From Lophium mytilinum (taxonomy: Eukaryota; Ascomycota; Dothideomycetes; Mytilinidiales; Mytilinidiaceae), in the NCBI GenBank assembly GCA_010093605.1, contig MU004190.1, positions 1,054,001 through 1,118,000 of the forward strand: DNA of 64,000 bases, given 5' to 3'. Each line of letters begins with the position of its first letter. Positions within the stretch are counted from its first letter, which is position 1. Position numbers and translations under genes: made by a program. Below, piece by piece: positions 32,427 to 45,201 of this stretch. Under the pieces are notes generated by a model. The model searched no databases. It was not told where the DNA came from and saw only the letters and a list, made by a program, of their open reading frames with translations.

Positions 32427-32898
32427 GCCTCTCAGGCGTCATTTCGCCTTCTCTCTTCAAACATCAAGCCTTTTTGGGGGTTTTGTGTGCATCACTACAT
32501 CGATATGCAGCTTCAATGATATACGAACGGATCCTACCTAAGTATCTATCATTGTCTTGACTTGTACGAGGAGAGGGCAATCGTGAGGAGTCTCCAGCTA
32601 CGAAGCACGCGGGGCACCAAAAAGGTGGCCTTTTATTCTGCCTTCTGTACGTCTGTCTGCCCTGATAGATCTCTAGGCCATTTGCCTGCCTGAAGTTGGA
32701 CAGTAAACTATGCGGAAGCACATGGTTCAACATAACTAAAATGAAAAGTAGCTGATCACTGGCACTCGTGAAAAGAGCAGAAGCTGTAGGCATGCAAGTG
32801 TGAGATAAAAAGTCTAATTGGGCATTGGAATCATCTATGTGTCGTCAGAAGGAGTTCAATATGTACGCACAAAACACCACCCGCTCGCTCAACACGCC
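32427..32898. other. intergenic region, no gene seen
   Basis: Holds the promoter of the zinc-finger gene and the 3' end of MET10. No further gene. Confidence 0.45.
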
Positions 32899-35800
32899 CT
32901 AATACACCTCCAACACGTATCGCTGCGCCTCCTTCAGCGTCTCAATCTCACGCCTACTATCCACCTTCTTGCCGCCCTTCCCGTGCTGAGACGCATGCTG
33001 CACCTCGATCGCCTCCTGCAGCACCTCTGTGACATCAGGCACCGGCCACGTCGGACCGCAAAGGTAGAAGCTACCCTCGTTCTTGAGATAGGCAGTGCGG
33101 ATATCGCCGAGAGTTTGTCGCATACGGTCCTGGATGTAGATCTTCTGCGGCTGGTCTCTGCTGAAGGCACGTCCCAGGAGAGTGATGATGCCGGCGTCTT
33201 GATACGCCTCCCATTCCTCACCGTAGAGGTACTCCTCGCGCTGGTGACGAGAGCCCATGTACAGTAGGAGCTCGCCGATTTCGTGGCCTTGCTGCTTCTG
33301 GTAGGCGCGTTCCTGGACGAAGGCACGGAAGGGCGCCAGACCCGTACCGAGACCGGCCATGATGATTGGTGCGGTAGTCTTGGGAGGTAGTTTCATGACG
33401 GAAGGCTTGACGGAAACGGTGACGGGCGAACCCACGGCCAGACCATTGAGGTAGCGAGTAGCCTGGCCAAAGCGATCACGGCCCTTGGGGTCGACCCAGT
33501 TGACAGTGACAATGAGAAGCGAGACCGAGGTCGGAGTGACATTTTGAGACGAAGCGATAGAGTATTCACGTCGTTTCATAGGAGTGACAATGCGCACAAT
33601 ATCGTGGAAGGCCGGGTGTGCTGATGTGAATTCGAGCAGGATGTCAGCGTAGGTGACAGTGTCGACCTCCGCGCGGCGCTTGAATTCGCCAGCACCTTCA
33701 GGGCCACCGAGAGTAAGAAGGGTTTTTCGCTCGGTTTCATCATCCGCAAATTCCGATAGCGCTTCGTAGAAGCGCTTTGGGGGCTTGCCGAAAATATCGA
33801 TGTTCTGGATGAGCGATTGATACACAGTGCGATTCTCCAGGACATTCGGGTCTTCGCGGGAGGGAACCTCGACAATCTCATCCGCGTTGAGGCCGTACCA
33901 CTTGATGAACTCCTCAACCTCGGCCTTGTCGTTTTCAGCGTGAATGCCGAGGGCTTCGCCGATCGCGTATTTGAGTCCAGATGTGCCAAGGTCGAATTCA
34001 ATGTGGAAGATGTTTCGATCATATGACTCTGGGGTGAGGCGGCGGTGCTCCTTCACAGTTGCAACAGCAGTCTTGATTCCCAGGTCTGGTCGGAGAGCCG
34101 GGGTGGTGCCGAATGCTTCTTTGAAAGCGAGGCCCTTGGCAACAATTTGCCACGATTTGAGGAGGCTGGGTGGCTCAGGCTCGATGCGGTCGAAAGAAGC
34201 GAAACTGTTGACATTGATATCTGCGGGTATATCAAGGCTTTCGACCTCTGACTCAATGGTGGCCCAGGTCTCTGGCACCTCGATCTCCCGAAGGCATGTC
34301 TGGAGATCACCAACAAGAGCGTTGATGATTTCAAAACCGCCATTCAAAGTGGCCAATTTCTCTACATCCGCGGAGAAAGTGTTCTCCCGGGCCACCTTCA
34401 AGAAAGCTAGCTGGGCGAGATAATTCTCAAGACTTGGATCCGCAGACACAGACTCTGATAGCGTGGGATCGAATACGAAAAGCTCGACGTCTCTCGAGAA
34501 AAGACCTTTTCGTAGCGTGGGGGAGAGCCTCTTCTCAACATCCTCATCTTTGAGTCCAGCGAGTTTGACAATGATAGAGCTATCCGTTTTGACACTAGCC
34601 AAGACATCAAATTCTTTCAACAAGGTCTCATCGCCTACGAAGCTTACGTCAGCCTGTTCAACTGAGTATGAAGCTTCGATCGCATAGCTCGAGTTCCGCA
34701 GGTCTGTCCGAACAGTGCCGCCGCGGACTAGGTTGTCGTGACCCGTGCGAATCAAAACGTTCGTAGACGAGTCCAACGAGAAGAGTTTCCCCACTACAAC
34801 CGGCGCGTTGACCGCAGGAGATTCGTCCAAGTGCCAGAAGCTATACTGACGCACGGTTGAGCTGTCAACGATGTCAACATATGAGGGAAGCTGGTCAGCC
34901 TCTTCCACGGGGAGATAAGTGGCCCGGAAAGCATCCAGAATGCCGCTCGGGGTCCACACCTCCTCCCTGGAGTACTTGATTTCGCTGACTCGAGTCGTTG
35001 CGTCTAGATCAGAGAACTGCACAGCGGCCAGAACATCAGAGTATAGTCGGGAGTGTTGTGCTCTGTCCAAAGTACTGGACGCATCCTCGACCTGGCCAAG
35101 AACAGAGATGTACTTTGTGGATTTGGGGAGAGCTGCCAAGAAGGCCTCCTCAACAAAAGGCCGGTACACACGGACGTTGATAGCGCCAACCTTGCAACCC
35201 TGCCTGACCAGAGCTGCAGCTACTTGAGCAGCTAGCGAGGCTTCGACAGTGCCGAACACTACCAATACTGTATCCGGAGTCTCATGGCCGTAGTATTCGA
35301 AGAGCTCGTAATCGGTACCAAACTCGTCGTTGAACGCCTTGAGTAGACGTACTGCTTGGCCTTCGTGATCGGAGTGTTTCTTCTCCGGGCCAGATGTAGC
35401 CTCGACAATGGCTTTATAATTGTTGTAAAGGCCGACTTGGTCCAAAACATCGACGACTCTTGTAGTCTCCCTTCCAACACTGATCCCATCGTAGGTGTGG
35501 ATTGTTGGAATGATAGTCGACAGCAAAGTGGCGAACAGAGCCATATGCTGGATTTCAAAGGCCGAAGTGCTCGCGACAAGACCCAATCCTAGATCATCCG
35601 CCAGGGCCAACGAAGAGACATAGTCGGTGATGAGCCCAGTAGCAGAGCTACCAGAATAATCCGCAGCCGAGATATGTGCAACCAATGGGTTTGCGACTGA
35701 GTATAGCAGCGATAGCTGATCGAGGGCAGGTCGGAGGTGGTTCAGCGTGAAGGGAGAGGCAATCACAGCCTGAGGAATGTGGCGCTTCTTCAAGTCGAAG

Positions 35801-36150
35801 TCATTGGAGAACATGTATCCCAGAGCAATTGAGCCGGCGCCGGTGCGAGTCTCCATGTATGACACGCCCGTTGCATAGCCGAATGCATTCTTCTCCTTCT
35901 GCGCCTGCCAGTGTTTCACAGCGATGTCCAGGTCAAAAGTCTCTGGAGAGTACGAGAAGATCTTGTCGGAGAGGATATAGGCGACTTGTTGCACGAGGGT
36001 CTGAGCAGTCACGTAGGTGGGGCCACTGATTGAGGACAACGAGATGTCCTGGCCAAAAGGGAGCCCTGAAGACTTCTGGGTGAAAGCCTTCGCCTTGGTG
36101 TCCTCGGGGATGGCTCCAGGGCCCGCGGATTCTGATTGTTGGAGATGCAT
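32899..36150 (-). CDS. MET10: Sulfite reductase [NADPH] flavoprotein (alpha) subunit
   Basis: FAD/NADPH subunit that passes electrons to the sirohaem subunit for reduction of sulfite to sulfide in cysteine and methionine synthesis. Single exon, 1083 residues from the ATG at 36150 (MHLQQSESAG); the frame is open to another ATG at 36234. The N-terminal half is the pyruvate-ferredoxin-oxidoreductase-like region of fungal Met10 (SGPTYVTAQTLVQQVAYILS; FGYATGVSYMETRTGAGSIA). The C-terminal reductase has the FAD motif RREYSIASS (about residue 860), the NADPH/FAD loop MAGLGTGLAPFRAFVQER (about 930), MGSRHQREEYLYGEEW and CGPTWPVPDVTEVL (about 1030), ending VLEVY. There is no flavodoxin-like FMN domain between the halves, as expected for Met10. 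The start choice is uncertain by 28 codons. Confidence 0.93.
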   Translation of the reverse strand: MHLQQSESAGPGAIPEDTKAKAFTQKSSGLPFGQDISLSSISGPTYVTAQTLVQQVAYILSDKIFSYSPETFDLDIAVKHWQAQKEKNAFGYATGVSYMETRTGAGSIALGYMFSNDFDLKKRHIPQAVIASPFTLNHLRPALDQLSLLYSVANPLVAHISAADYSGSSATGLITDYVSSLALADDLGLGLVASTSAFEIQHMALFATLLSTIIPTIHTYDGISVGRETTRVVDVLDQVGLYNNYKAIVEATSGPEKKHSDHEGQAVRLLKAFNDEFGTDYELFEYYGHETPDTVLVVFGTVEASLAAQVAAALVRQGCKVGAINVRVYRPFVEEAFLAALPKSTKYISVLGQVEDASSTLDRAQHSRLYSDVLAAVQFSDLDATTRVSEIKYSREEVWTPSGILDAFRATYLPVEEADQLPSYVDIVDSSTVRQYSFWHLDESPAVNAPVVVGKLFSLDSSTNVLIRTGHDNLVRGGTVRTDLRNSSYAIEASYSVEQADVSFVGDETLLKEFDVLASVKTDSSIIVKLAGLKDEDVEKRLSPTLRKGLFSRDVELFVFDPTLSESVSADPSLENYLAQLAFLKVARENTFSADVEKLATLNGGFEIINALVGDLQTCLREIEVPETWATIESEVESLDIPADINVNSFASFDRIEPEPPSLLKSWQIVAKGLAFKEAFGTTPALRPDLGIKTAVATVKEHRRLTPESYDRNIFHIEFDLGTSGLKYAIGEALGIHAENDKAEVEEFIKWYGLNADEIVEVPSREDPNVLENRTVYQSLIQNIDIFGKPPKRFYEALSEFADDETERKTLLTLGGPEGAGEFKRRAEVDTVTYADILLEFTSAHPAFHDIVRIVTPMKRREYSIASSQNVTPTSVSLLIVTVNWVDPKGRDRFGQATRYLNGLAVGSPVTVSVKPSVMKLPPKTTAPIIMAGLGTGLAPFRAFVQERAYQKQQGHEIGELLLYMGSRHQREEYLYGEEWEAYQDAGIITLLGRAFSRDQPQKIYIQDRMRQTLGDIRTAYLKNEGSFYLCGPTWPVPDVTEVLQEAIEVQHASQHGKGGKKVDSRREIETLKEAQRYVLEVY

Positions 36151-36882
36151 GATAAATGGCGGGGACGCGCTCTTCAATAAGAAGTAGAGACGCGTAAAGT
36201 GTTCTGCTCCGGAAGACCACGGCGAGAGAGTCAATGACGACTCTTCTGTGGGAGGGTCTGGAGGGAGAGAGGTGGTGTTGAGGGCTGAGAGGGAAATTCT
36301 GGAGGCGAAGGGCGAGGTCGGCGCAGAAGGCGGGACCGTGAAGCCGAGGAGAAGTTAGGCCGGTCCATTTGGGCGACTTGGGGCATTTGCGCGGCGGCAA
36401 TTGGCTGTCCCATGGTTCTTTCACTAAATTTCAAAGCGCGCTACGAAAATACAGTCTCCCCCCCTGTACGGACTGGACACGACCGTGCGTAGAACAGGGG
36501 ATTTTACATACAAAAACCCTTGTTTTGCGCACGGTCGTGTCCAGTCCGTACAGGGGGGGAGACTGTATGTCGTCTTGGTCGAGCACGCCATCGATCTGCT
36601 GCAGGGACCACAGCCACTGCAAACGGTGCAAACGTCGGCCCCGCGGGATCATTCAGCCGAGGTCATGTGACCTTGAGCTGCGGCGATCTGTTCGGAGGTG
36701 AGCTCGTCCCAATAAGCTCCCCCCTCTCAGTACAACACCGTGTTCACAGCAAGCGCTTTAGGCCGTGACTCGAAAGCCCTACATTTGGGCTCTTCGTATG
36801 CCAGGCTTCCTTGTTAAATCTTTATTTACCTGAAGCTCTCCCCTTTTATACTTCAATACAGACTCGATCAAATACCGCCATC
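36151..36882. promoter_or_regulatory. divergent promoter region of MET10 and SEC61
   Basis: Separates two divergent housekeeping genes and contains the foldback hairpin at 36449-36568. Short open frames here are by-products of the inverted repeat. A TTTTATA stretch at about 36843 lies 40 bp upstream of the SEC61 ATG. Confidence 0.55.
36449..36568. repeat. 52-bp near-perfect inverted repeat (foldback hairpin)
   Basis: Left arm 36449..36500, right arm 36517..36568, spacer of 16 AT-rich bases. The arms are the reverse complement of each other at 49 of 52 positions. The outer part, including ACAGTCTCC, seven C and CTGTACGGACTGG, matches without error; the three differences lie near the loop. No flanking duplication is obvious. 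It could be a small foldback element or the template of a hairpin RNA. Confidence 0.93.
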
Positions 36883-39082
<2,200 letters not shown>

Positions 39083-40772
39083 GACATAGGCCTTTTTGAA
39101 GAATCAAGATCGTGGGTCTGCGAATTTTGGGGATTATTTGCTGCATAGCATGGTCATTCGGGTGTTTCGAAAAGTAGGTTTGGAAAAACTTTCATATCAT
39201 GTGCAATCCTCAGTATTAATCTTGAGGAGACGTCGAGAAAAGCAAACATTATCGTACTAGTTCCAGTACACGTGTTATCGCGAGATGTATTTGAAGAGGA
39301 TACATGAACAGACCGCAGCGATGAATCAAAACCAAAAGCAAAACAACATACAAGTACCATTGACAGCCTCTCATGTATCAAGCGCCTCTAAGAACGGGGA
39401 AAGCTGCAAGAACCAGGAAACACCATGGCCCGCGCTTGTGGAAAGGCGACGTGATCGCAGGTACTGGTATATGTTCCTTTCTGTATTAGACTTCTCACCA
39501 AGTTGCATTCCCAGCCAGCCTCACTTGCATACGTGGATATGCTCACCTACGACGTGCACGAGCATTCCCGTATTGCGGTCAGACGAGATTAAAGTTGGTT
39601 TCAAGTATGCGCGGCCTTGATATGAGTTGATGGGCTTGTCGCCTTAGCAGCGTTGGTGGAGACCTTTGCAGGTTCTGGAACATCCAGTCCGCGTCTTCCA
39701 TGTCATTTGACAGTACTACCTAGGCCATAAGTCCAGACACACGGACCTAGTACCGCTCAGCTTCAACCTTGCTTCTTTAACGCCACTGCGAGGGGTGGCC
39801 TGGCCAGTCTGTAGCCAGTGAGCCAGAAAGCAGTCTGATTCACACTGCCTGGAACTTACCATTGAACCTCCCGTCAACCTCCCCGCCCCACTCGAGGTCC
39901 CTTCGCAAACCAATCCCCAGATCCCTGCGTCCCGGCCAGCCAACAAAGAGGAGGAAGTGGACGTCAAGCCCATCATTCAGGTATCTGTGTTCTCAAGGCA
40001 GGAGGAAGAGGACCTTCTCAGTCTCTAAATCAAGAAAGCTGAAGCCGAGGCGCTCGTCACCGCTCTACGGTTGAAGGTGGCTGAAGCGCAAGAGGCGACG
40101 AAACTGTAAGTTTTTGTTAAAACTGAATGGGAACAGGATACTGACTTCTGTTCTAGCGGAGGGATGGCAGAGCATTCCTAGATTCTTGAGTGGTCGACAC
40201 AACTGAGAAGGGGGCCCCAGCTAGGTAGCAGCTAGTGATTCAGGGATTTGTCAGACTTACACTGCCTGGAATTTGGCATTGCGCCCAGGATTATGAGACC
40301 TCATGTATTAGCCCCAGGAAGTGGCAAGGGAGTGTGCACAGATGTACCTCTAGCTTGTCGGTGGATATACCAAAACCTCATAGGAATGGCCACATTGGAT
40401 AGCAATGAGAAGTAGTAAACCCATTTCGACAATGAAGACTCATGAAGGCTGTTCCCAGTAGTAGTACGCTATCATTGATATTACAATACTTTTTATTGTA
40501 TATTATACACCTACATTTATTCAGCAGCTTACAACGATCGCTTGACGACGCCATATCCCTTTTTTTAAAAAAATGTTTCAATCAATCAAGGTAATACACC
40601 AAGTTTCTCAGCTCATCGACGGTAAAAATGAACTCCTTTCTTATATCTCACTAGGTGCCGACACCTACCTCCATGGGGTAACTGAAGACCTAGTCGCAAG
40701 AACCTAGACGGAAATGGTATTCAGTTGCATCAAAATCTACAAGATGTTAACTCTATTTTGGTATTTGGAGAA
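39083..40772. other. gene-poor region with a coding relic
   Basis: About 1.7 kb without an intact gene. A decayed open frame lies at 39850-40190 and is listed separately. A short phrase, CACTGCCTGGAA, occurs at 39843 and again at 40260, followed by related sequence. AT-rich DNA fills 40400-40600. Confidence 0.5.
39850..40190 (+). pseudogene. Coding relic of unknown origin with an in-frame stop
   Basis: One frame from about 39853 reads TIEPPVNLPAPLEVPSQTNP, then ASRPANKEEEVDVKPIIQ, then QEEEDLLSL, a TAA, and continues KKAEAEALVTALRLKVAEAQ up to a GTAAG donor at about 40107. A TTCTAG acceptor follows at about 40157. The proline-rich and coiled-coil character and the splice site suggest a former exon. 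Nothing identifies the family, and chance openness is possible. Confidence 0.3.
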
Positions 40773-42035
40773 TCAGAACCAAACCTTCTCAATATATCTT
40801 ACGCCAACAAGAATACCATCCACGTCTTCAAACTCAGATTCGTCCCCGAAGTCCGCGTTGTCTGGATCCAGGCACGTCAGGCACGTCTCGACAACACTGG
40901 CGTACTTTGATCCCATGCGCCTCGGGAGCGCGCGTCGTGCGAGCGCTCGAAAGTGCTCCTTGACCAGAGAGGGATCGTGAAGCTCACGGCTTCCAAGCGA
41001 TAGCTCGAGCGCCGACGAGGGGCGAAGAGTCCGAGAACTCGACTTTCCAGGCGCATAGTCGACGAAAGACTCCCAAAGTCCAAGTTCCAGTAAGCAGACT
41101 CCCAAGCTGTAGATGTCATGCTGCATCACGTAGTCCTCCATCGGAGTCTCGCCTTGTCGGCACGGATGCCTGTATATATTTCGTTCCCAGGCAGTGTCAC
41201 CTGCGCGAGCGGTGACGCCTTCTGCAGCACGAACGTGCTCGAAGCCTACGAGATACGCGTGTCCCACCGACCCGTCTTTAGGTTTCAGCATGAGGATGTT
41301 GTCTGGGCGGACGTTCTTATGCACGAAGCCGAAGGTGTGGATGTAGCCGACCGATTTAGCTAGCTGGCTGGCGATTACGAACCGATCAGAGAGCGAATGG
41401 TCAAGATCTCTCTCTACTAGTAAACTACGAAGGCTTTTAGGGTTCGAATACCCGTCAGGCATCCTGAAGGCGAAGGTGAACGCGGAAGGGTGCTATGAAG
41501 GTGGCTCAAAGTGCTTAATGACCCCCTTGCAGCTTAGAAGCCCGAAGGTAAATGGGTCCGCGTGGGACAGTTTTCTGGCAAGTTCTCGTACATTCTTGGT
41601 AAAGGCTGTAATGCTAACGTTGTTTGGACAGTGTATCGATTTCAGGACTAGCTCTCTGCCTCCGTTTGATCTTTGTGCTGCCCGTGCTGGGCTTGAAGGG
41701 ATGTCCACAGGGGTAAGGTCCAAGATGCCCTCTTCTGGCAGCCATATAGAAGGCACATTCTGTAGCTTGGGATTCAACGCAAGCTTGAGCGAGTGGGTGG
41801 TTGATATGGCTTTCTGGCCGGGGCTTCTGCTGTGTCGGACTAGTTCCTCGTCCATTTGAGGTATAGCGGCCTTTATAATCAGGTACCAGGACGGGTCGAA
41901 GATTCCCTGCCAGGTTTCGAGATCATCGATAGCCTTGTTCAACCTCTCCTCTGAACGTGCGTACTTCCCCCTCTTTACTCGTGACGTCTGTTGGGTCTGA
42001 TCTGAGCCGTCGCCCTCCATCATAGACTTTAGCAT
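40773..42035 (-). pseudogene. HET-associated protein-kinase-like gene, interrupted by one TAG and truncated
   Basis: Two adjoining frames are in the same register. The upstream part (41493..42035) reads FDPSWYLIIKAAIPQMDEEL, then VRELARKLSHADPFTFGLLS and CKGVIKHFEPPS, followed by TAG at 41493..41495. The downstream part continues HPSAFTFAFRMPDGYSNPK, then RSLL and SDRFVIASQLAKSVGYIHTF, and DIYSLGVCLLELGLWESFVD. This is the kinase-like family often found with prion-inhibition (HeLo) domains in filamentous ascomycetes. The usual HRD is HKN (FVHKNVRPDNIL) and the DFG position reads VGF, so it is a pseudokinase even if read through. The N-terminal HeLo region typical of the family is missing. A single C-to-T change (CAG to TAG) would explain the stop. 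Confidence 0.75.
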
Positions 42036-42435
42036 TGTATTCGTAACATTTAGTTGTCAGAGGGAGCCTGGCTGTTGAACTACCAGTTAGTCAAGAGGTA
42101 GTGTAATATGTACTGCTTGAACCTCAATATCGGCAGTACTAGGCTACAAAGTATGGGCACTTGAAGTTATATTTACTTTGCTCGGACTTTGCTCACTCGA
42201 CACCATTGTTAGGGGTGCTCTGCCTGTTGAACAGCCAGATCGCCAAAAGATAGTCTAATCTGTAGTGCTTGGACCTCGACATCGCCGCTGATCTTGGAAT
42301 TCATGTGGGGGCACCCCAAGCAGTGGTGAACCAATGTGCCCAGACTTGTGGCCTGTCACTGTACTAGCCCGCAGGTTACGTTAGAAAGTCCGTATAGTAA
42401 GCTTGTATCAGTGTTTTCGTCCGCTTCTATCAGTG
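42036..42435. other. intergenic region with a diverged duplication
   Basis: Separates the broken kinase-like gene from the Zn2Cys6 regulator; holds the repeat pair listed next. No gene. Confidence 0.5.
42071..42290. repeat. diverged direct repeat, two copies of about 67 bp
   Basis: Copies at about 42071-42137 and 42223-42290 begin with CTGTTGAAC and share GTGCTTG/CTGCTTG, ACCTC and ATCG segments in the same order. By eye about three quarters of positions agree, and many differences are C/T or A/G. Confidence 0.6.
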
Positions 42436-44664
42436 TTATAAAGGACGCGAGTCAAGAGCCGAGAACAGATTATCCCAGCTGAGAGAATCAGGATTCGGCT
42501 CGCCCTGTATTGCGGCTTGCCAAAAATCTTCGAAGGAAGTGTCGAGAGTAAAGCCTGGCTCTTGCGCGTCCATGTCCTGACCCACACGAGGGGCTTGCAA
42601 TTGGCCATGCTCATCAGAGTTGCTGAAAGCGCCGAATACGCTATCTTGAGCAAAGCCAGCAACACTGTCCGGCTCCAGCGTGGTCGGGTCAGCAAGGAGT
42701 ACCTCATGCTTCCTCAAAACCTCGGTCAAACTCCCCAGAAACCTCTCCAGCAGCGGCGATACATTTCCCGCATCCTCAAACATCTGTAAAGTCTTCTTAA
42801 CCTCCGCCTTTATCTCCGCCTCGTCTGCCGCATCTCGATTGAAGCACAAATCCATCACCATAACTACCAGCGCAAGATGCGTAAAGTGGACTGCCATTCC
42901 CATGAGTTCCGGCACCGTGGATGGTACGTCGTGGCAACGGAGATCTGCGTAAGCCTGAAGGACTACACGTGCGGATTCCAGGCATACGTGTCTTGAATAG
43001 GCGTAACGAGGATCGGTAGACTGCCGAAGGAGGAATCTTTGGTGGAGTTTGCAGCGCCTGCTGTGAGCTTCTATTGTAATGCAGTACCGTGAAATAGGGA
43101 TTGCTGGGTACATGGCCTCGAGGGCCTTACTTTCCCTACGACTTTTGGCGTCGAGTTTGAAGAAGAAGGGGAGGCTTGAGTTGAAGTCTTGCAGCTTTCG
43201 GTCCAGGGCGATGATTTTCTCGTACGGCAGCTGCAGCAGCTTGCTTGTCTCTAGCGGTACTGTATCGGCCATTTCGCGGCACAGATGGGCGAGGCGAACT
43301 CTTTCGAGGAAGAAGGTCATACCAGTCGGCTGAGGCGCGATTGTCAACTCAATTTCCTTGAAGAAGATGAGATCGTCGTCGTTGCAGTCTTTAGGAAGCT
43401 TGACGTTCACATGATTTGGATGGATGAAGTACATGCCTTCTTGAGGACCAGAAATGGTTGCGAAGAGCCTGACAGAGAGTAAGCGAGGAAGGAGGTTGGG
43501 GCAAAGAAGCACCGCGCGCACCAGTCTGTAGATGCTATGTGCCAAAAAACCCTTCGTTTGACTTCGCGATCAACTAGGGTACGAGGGTTCGTCTCGTTCT
43601 CAGTTGCGGATGACTCGTTATTGGCGTCCAGTTGGTGTAAACGAAGCTCTCTAGCGATTGATAGCGCAGCTGTCGACAGAAGACGACCTCTTGCAGAGAA
43701 ACCATCTAGGTGATAGGTGACCAACGATATTAGTACATAAGCTTGGACGTCTTCCAGAATGCCTGAGGTATTTCGGCGTGAGTAATCTAGCACATCCAGT
43801 GCGCCTCTACTCAACGCCTTGGATAGGTGGATAGCGTCTTGTTGAGTGATCGCGACTTCAGAATGCGCAAAGGGCTGATAGAAATACGCAGCGAGGGCGA
43901 AAAGAGATAGCAATAGAGCAGCTTGACCGGGTAAGACAGGCTCATTTTGAGTGATCTGTAGGTAGACAGTCCTTACAAGGGAGCGGAGTGTTGGGATGTG
44001 TAGTATCCTGCACAAATGGTCGACATTGGACTCGTAGCTCTGAAAGAGTAGAGTTGCTATTCTGTAAGTTGGGAATATGGCAATGGTGTCGTTCGGTGGC
44101 CCAATGTTGGAACTTCGAGCGGAATGTTGTAGATCGGCTTGTGTGGCGTGAAGTTCGTACGCGCCACTTATTTTAAGAACTAGGCTATTTGACAACGGAG
44201 GGAGCTATTCATTATTGAAAAAATGAGTATAGGAAGTGAAGCTCAAAGTGTGATGAAATAAAATCACATACGAGCGAATCCTCTCTTGTCCCGACATTCT
44301 CAAGCCATCGTGAATCTTGGTCTCGCTTTTGGTCGATGTTGGGTAAGACGATACTTCTGGGAGGGCGGTAAAGCGGCTGTTGTCTTGCAACCCTACTGTC
44401 ATCTAATGGATTTGTTGAATGAGTATCGGTGGGCCCTGTCTGATTTAAGACGATAGACTCTAGTCGATCAATGCGAGCCCGTAGTTCCGCGCTACTTTGG
44501 ACTGTAGACGTTGTGATTGTCGGTCCTTGTGGCGGAACCAGGAAGTTGCAGGTTATGCCGCGAGCAGCGCAATTGGAGCATGGCTGAGCCCGATTGCACT
44601 TCAATTTTTTCGATCGACATGATTGGCATGAAACTGGATCTGGACGGACTCTGTTCCTCTGCAT
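42436..44664 (-). CDS. Zn2Cys6 transcription factor with fungal-specific regulatory domain
   Basis: Nuclear DNA-binding regulator of 702 residues in three minus-strand exons: 44272..44664, 43522..44204 and 42436..43468. The binuclear zinc cluster is at residues 13-39 with spacing C-x2-C-x6-C-x5-C-x2-C-x6-C (SCQSCRSKKLKCNRAQPC and SNCAARGITC). A short leucine-containing linker follows (RARIDRLESIVLNQTG). The middle domain is the fungal-specific region (PF04082 type): LVLKISGAYELHATQADLQ, LLLSLFALAAYFYQPFAH, RRVFWHIASTDWLFATISG, then PQEGMYFIHPNHVNVKLPKD. The C terminus is acidic and hydrophobic (TLDTSFEDFWQAAI, SLSWDNLFSALDSRPL), fitting an activation region. Splice sites were chosen because they restore STDW-LFATISGP. 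The target genes are unknown. Confidence 0.92.
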
Positions 44665-45201
44665 GCCTCAAGGATAAGCGACGTGATAGGAATAAAGATT
44701 ACTCAAAGAAGAGGGAGGAAGTACGGTCCATGGAAGTAGGCGGTAGATAGGTACTTTAGATCTGAGTATTACTAAAACTCGAACCAATTTCCCCCAAACG
44801 CCAGGTTTGTCAGCAATGCCCCGGCACGCCCTGGTGAGAAACAATCGGACGCTTTTTCGCGCCAAGGCCTCGCGGGTAATGGCTAGGCAGCTTTGGAACC
44901 GCGGAGCCTTTTCGGTATAGAGTAATTTAGATATACTATATAGAAAGGATTAACAGTAGGGTAATAGAGTAGACTTAAAGATTAATAGGTACATAATATC
45001 ATAATCCTAGAGCATCGATTGGAGAGCATAGAGAAATTGGTATTGGGATAGAATGCGGTATTGAGGAATTGAAGAAATGCACGAACAGTCGGAGTTTGTG
45101 GGTGTGGGAGAAGGTCTTTTAGTAAACATACTTATCCATATCCCCTCAAAGACGTCGCGTACTTCATATCTGTACGTTGCTTCGATCTCCCCGCTTCAAA
45201 A
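44665..45201. other. AT-rich intergenic region, no gene seen
   Basis: The segment 44915-45010 is strongly AT-rich (for example TAGATATACTATATAG) and unlike its surroundings, perhaps an old mutated repeat. No gene. Confidence 0.5.

Noticed and set aside
32899-36234. A flavodoxin/FMN domain missing from MET10 as a sign of truncation
   Set aside because: Fungal Met10 normally lacks the FMN domain, which sits on the partner subunit, so the gene is complete.
44915-45010. AT-rich block as a transposon remnant
   Set aside because: No terminal repeats, coding remnant or second copy could be found; only the base composition is unusual.
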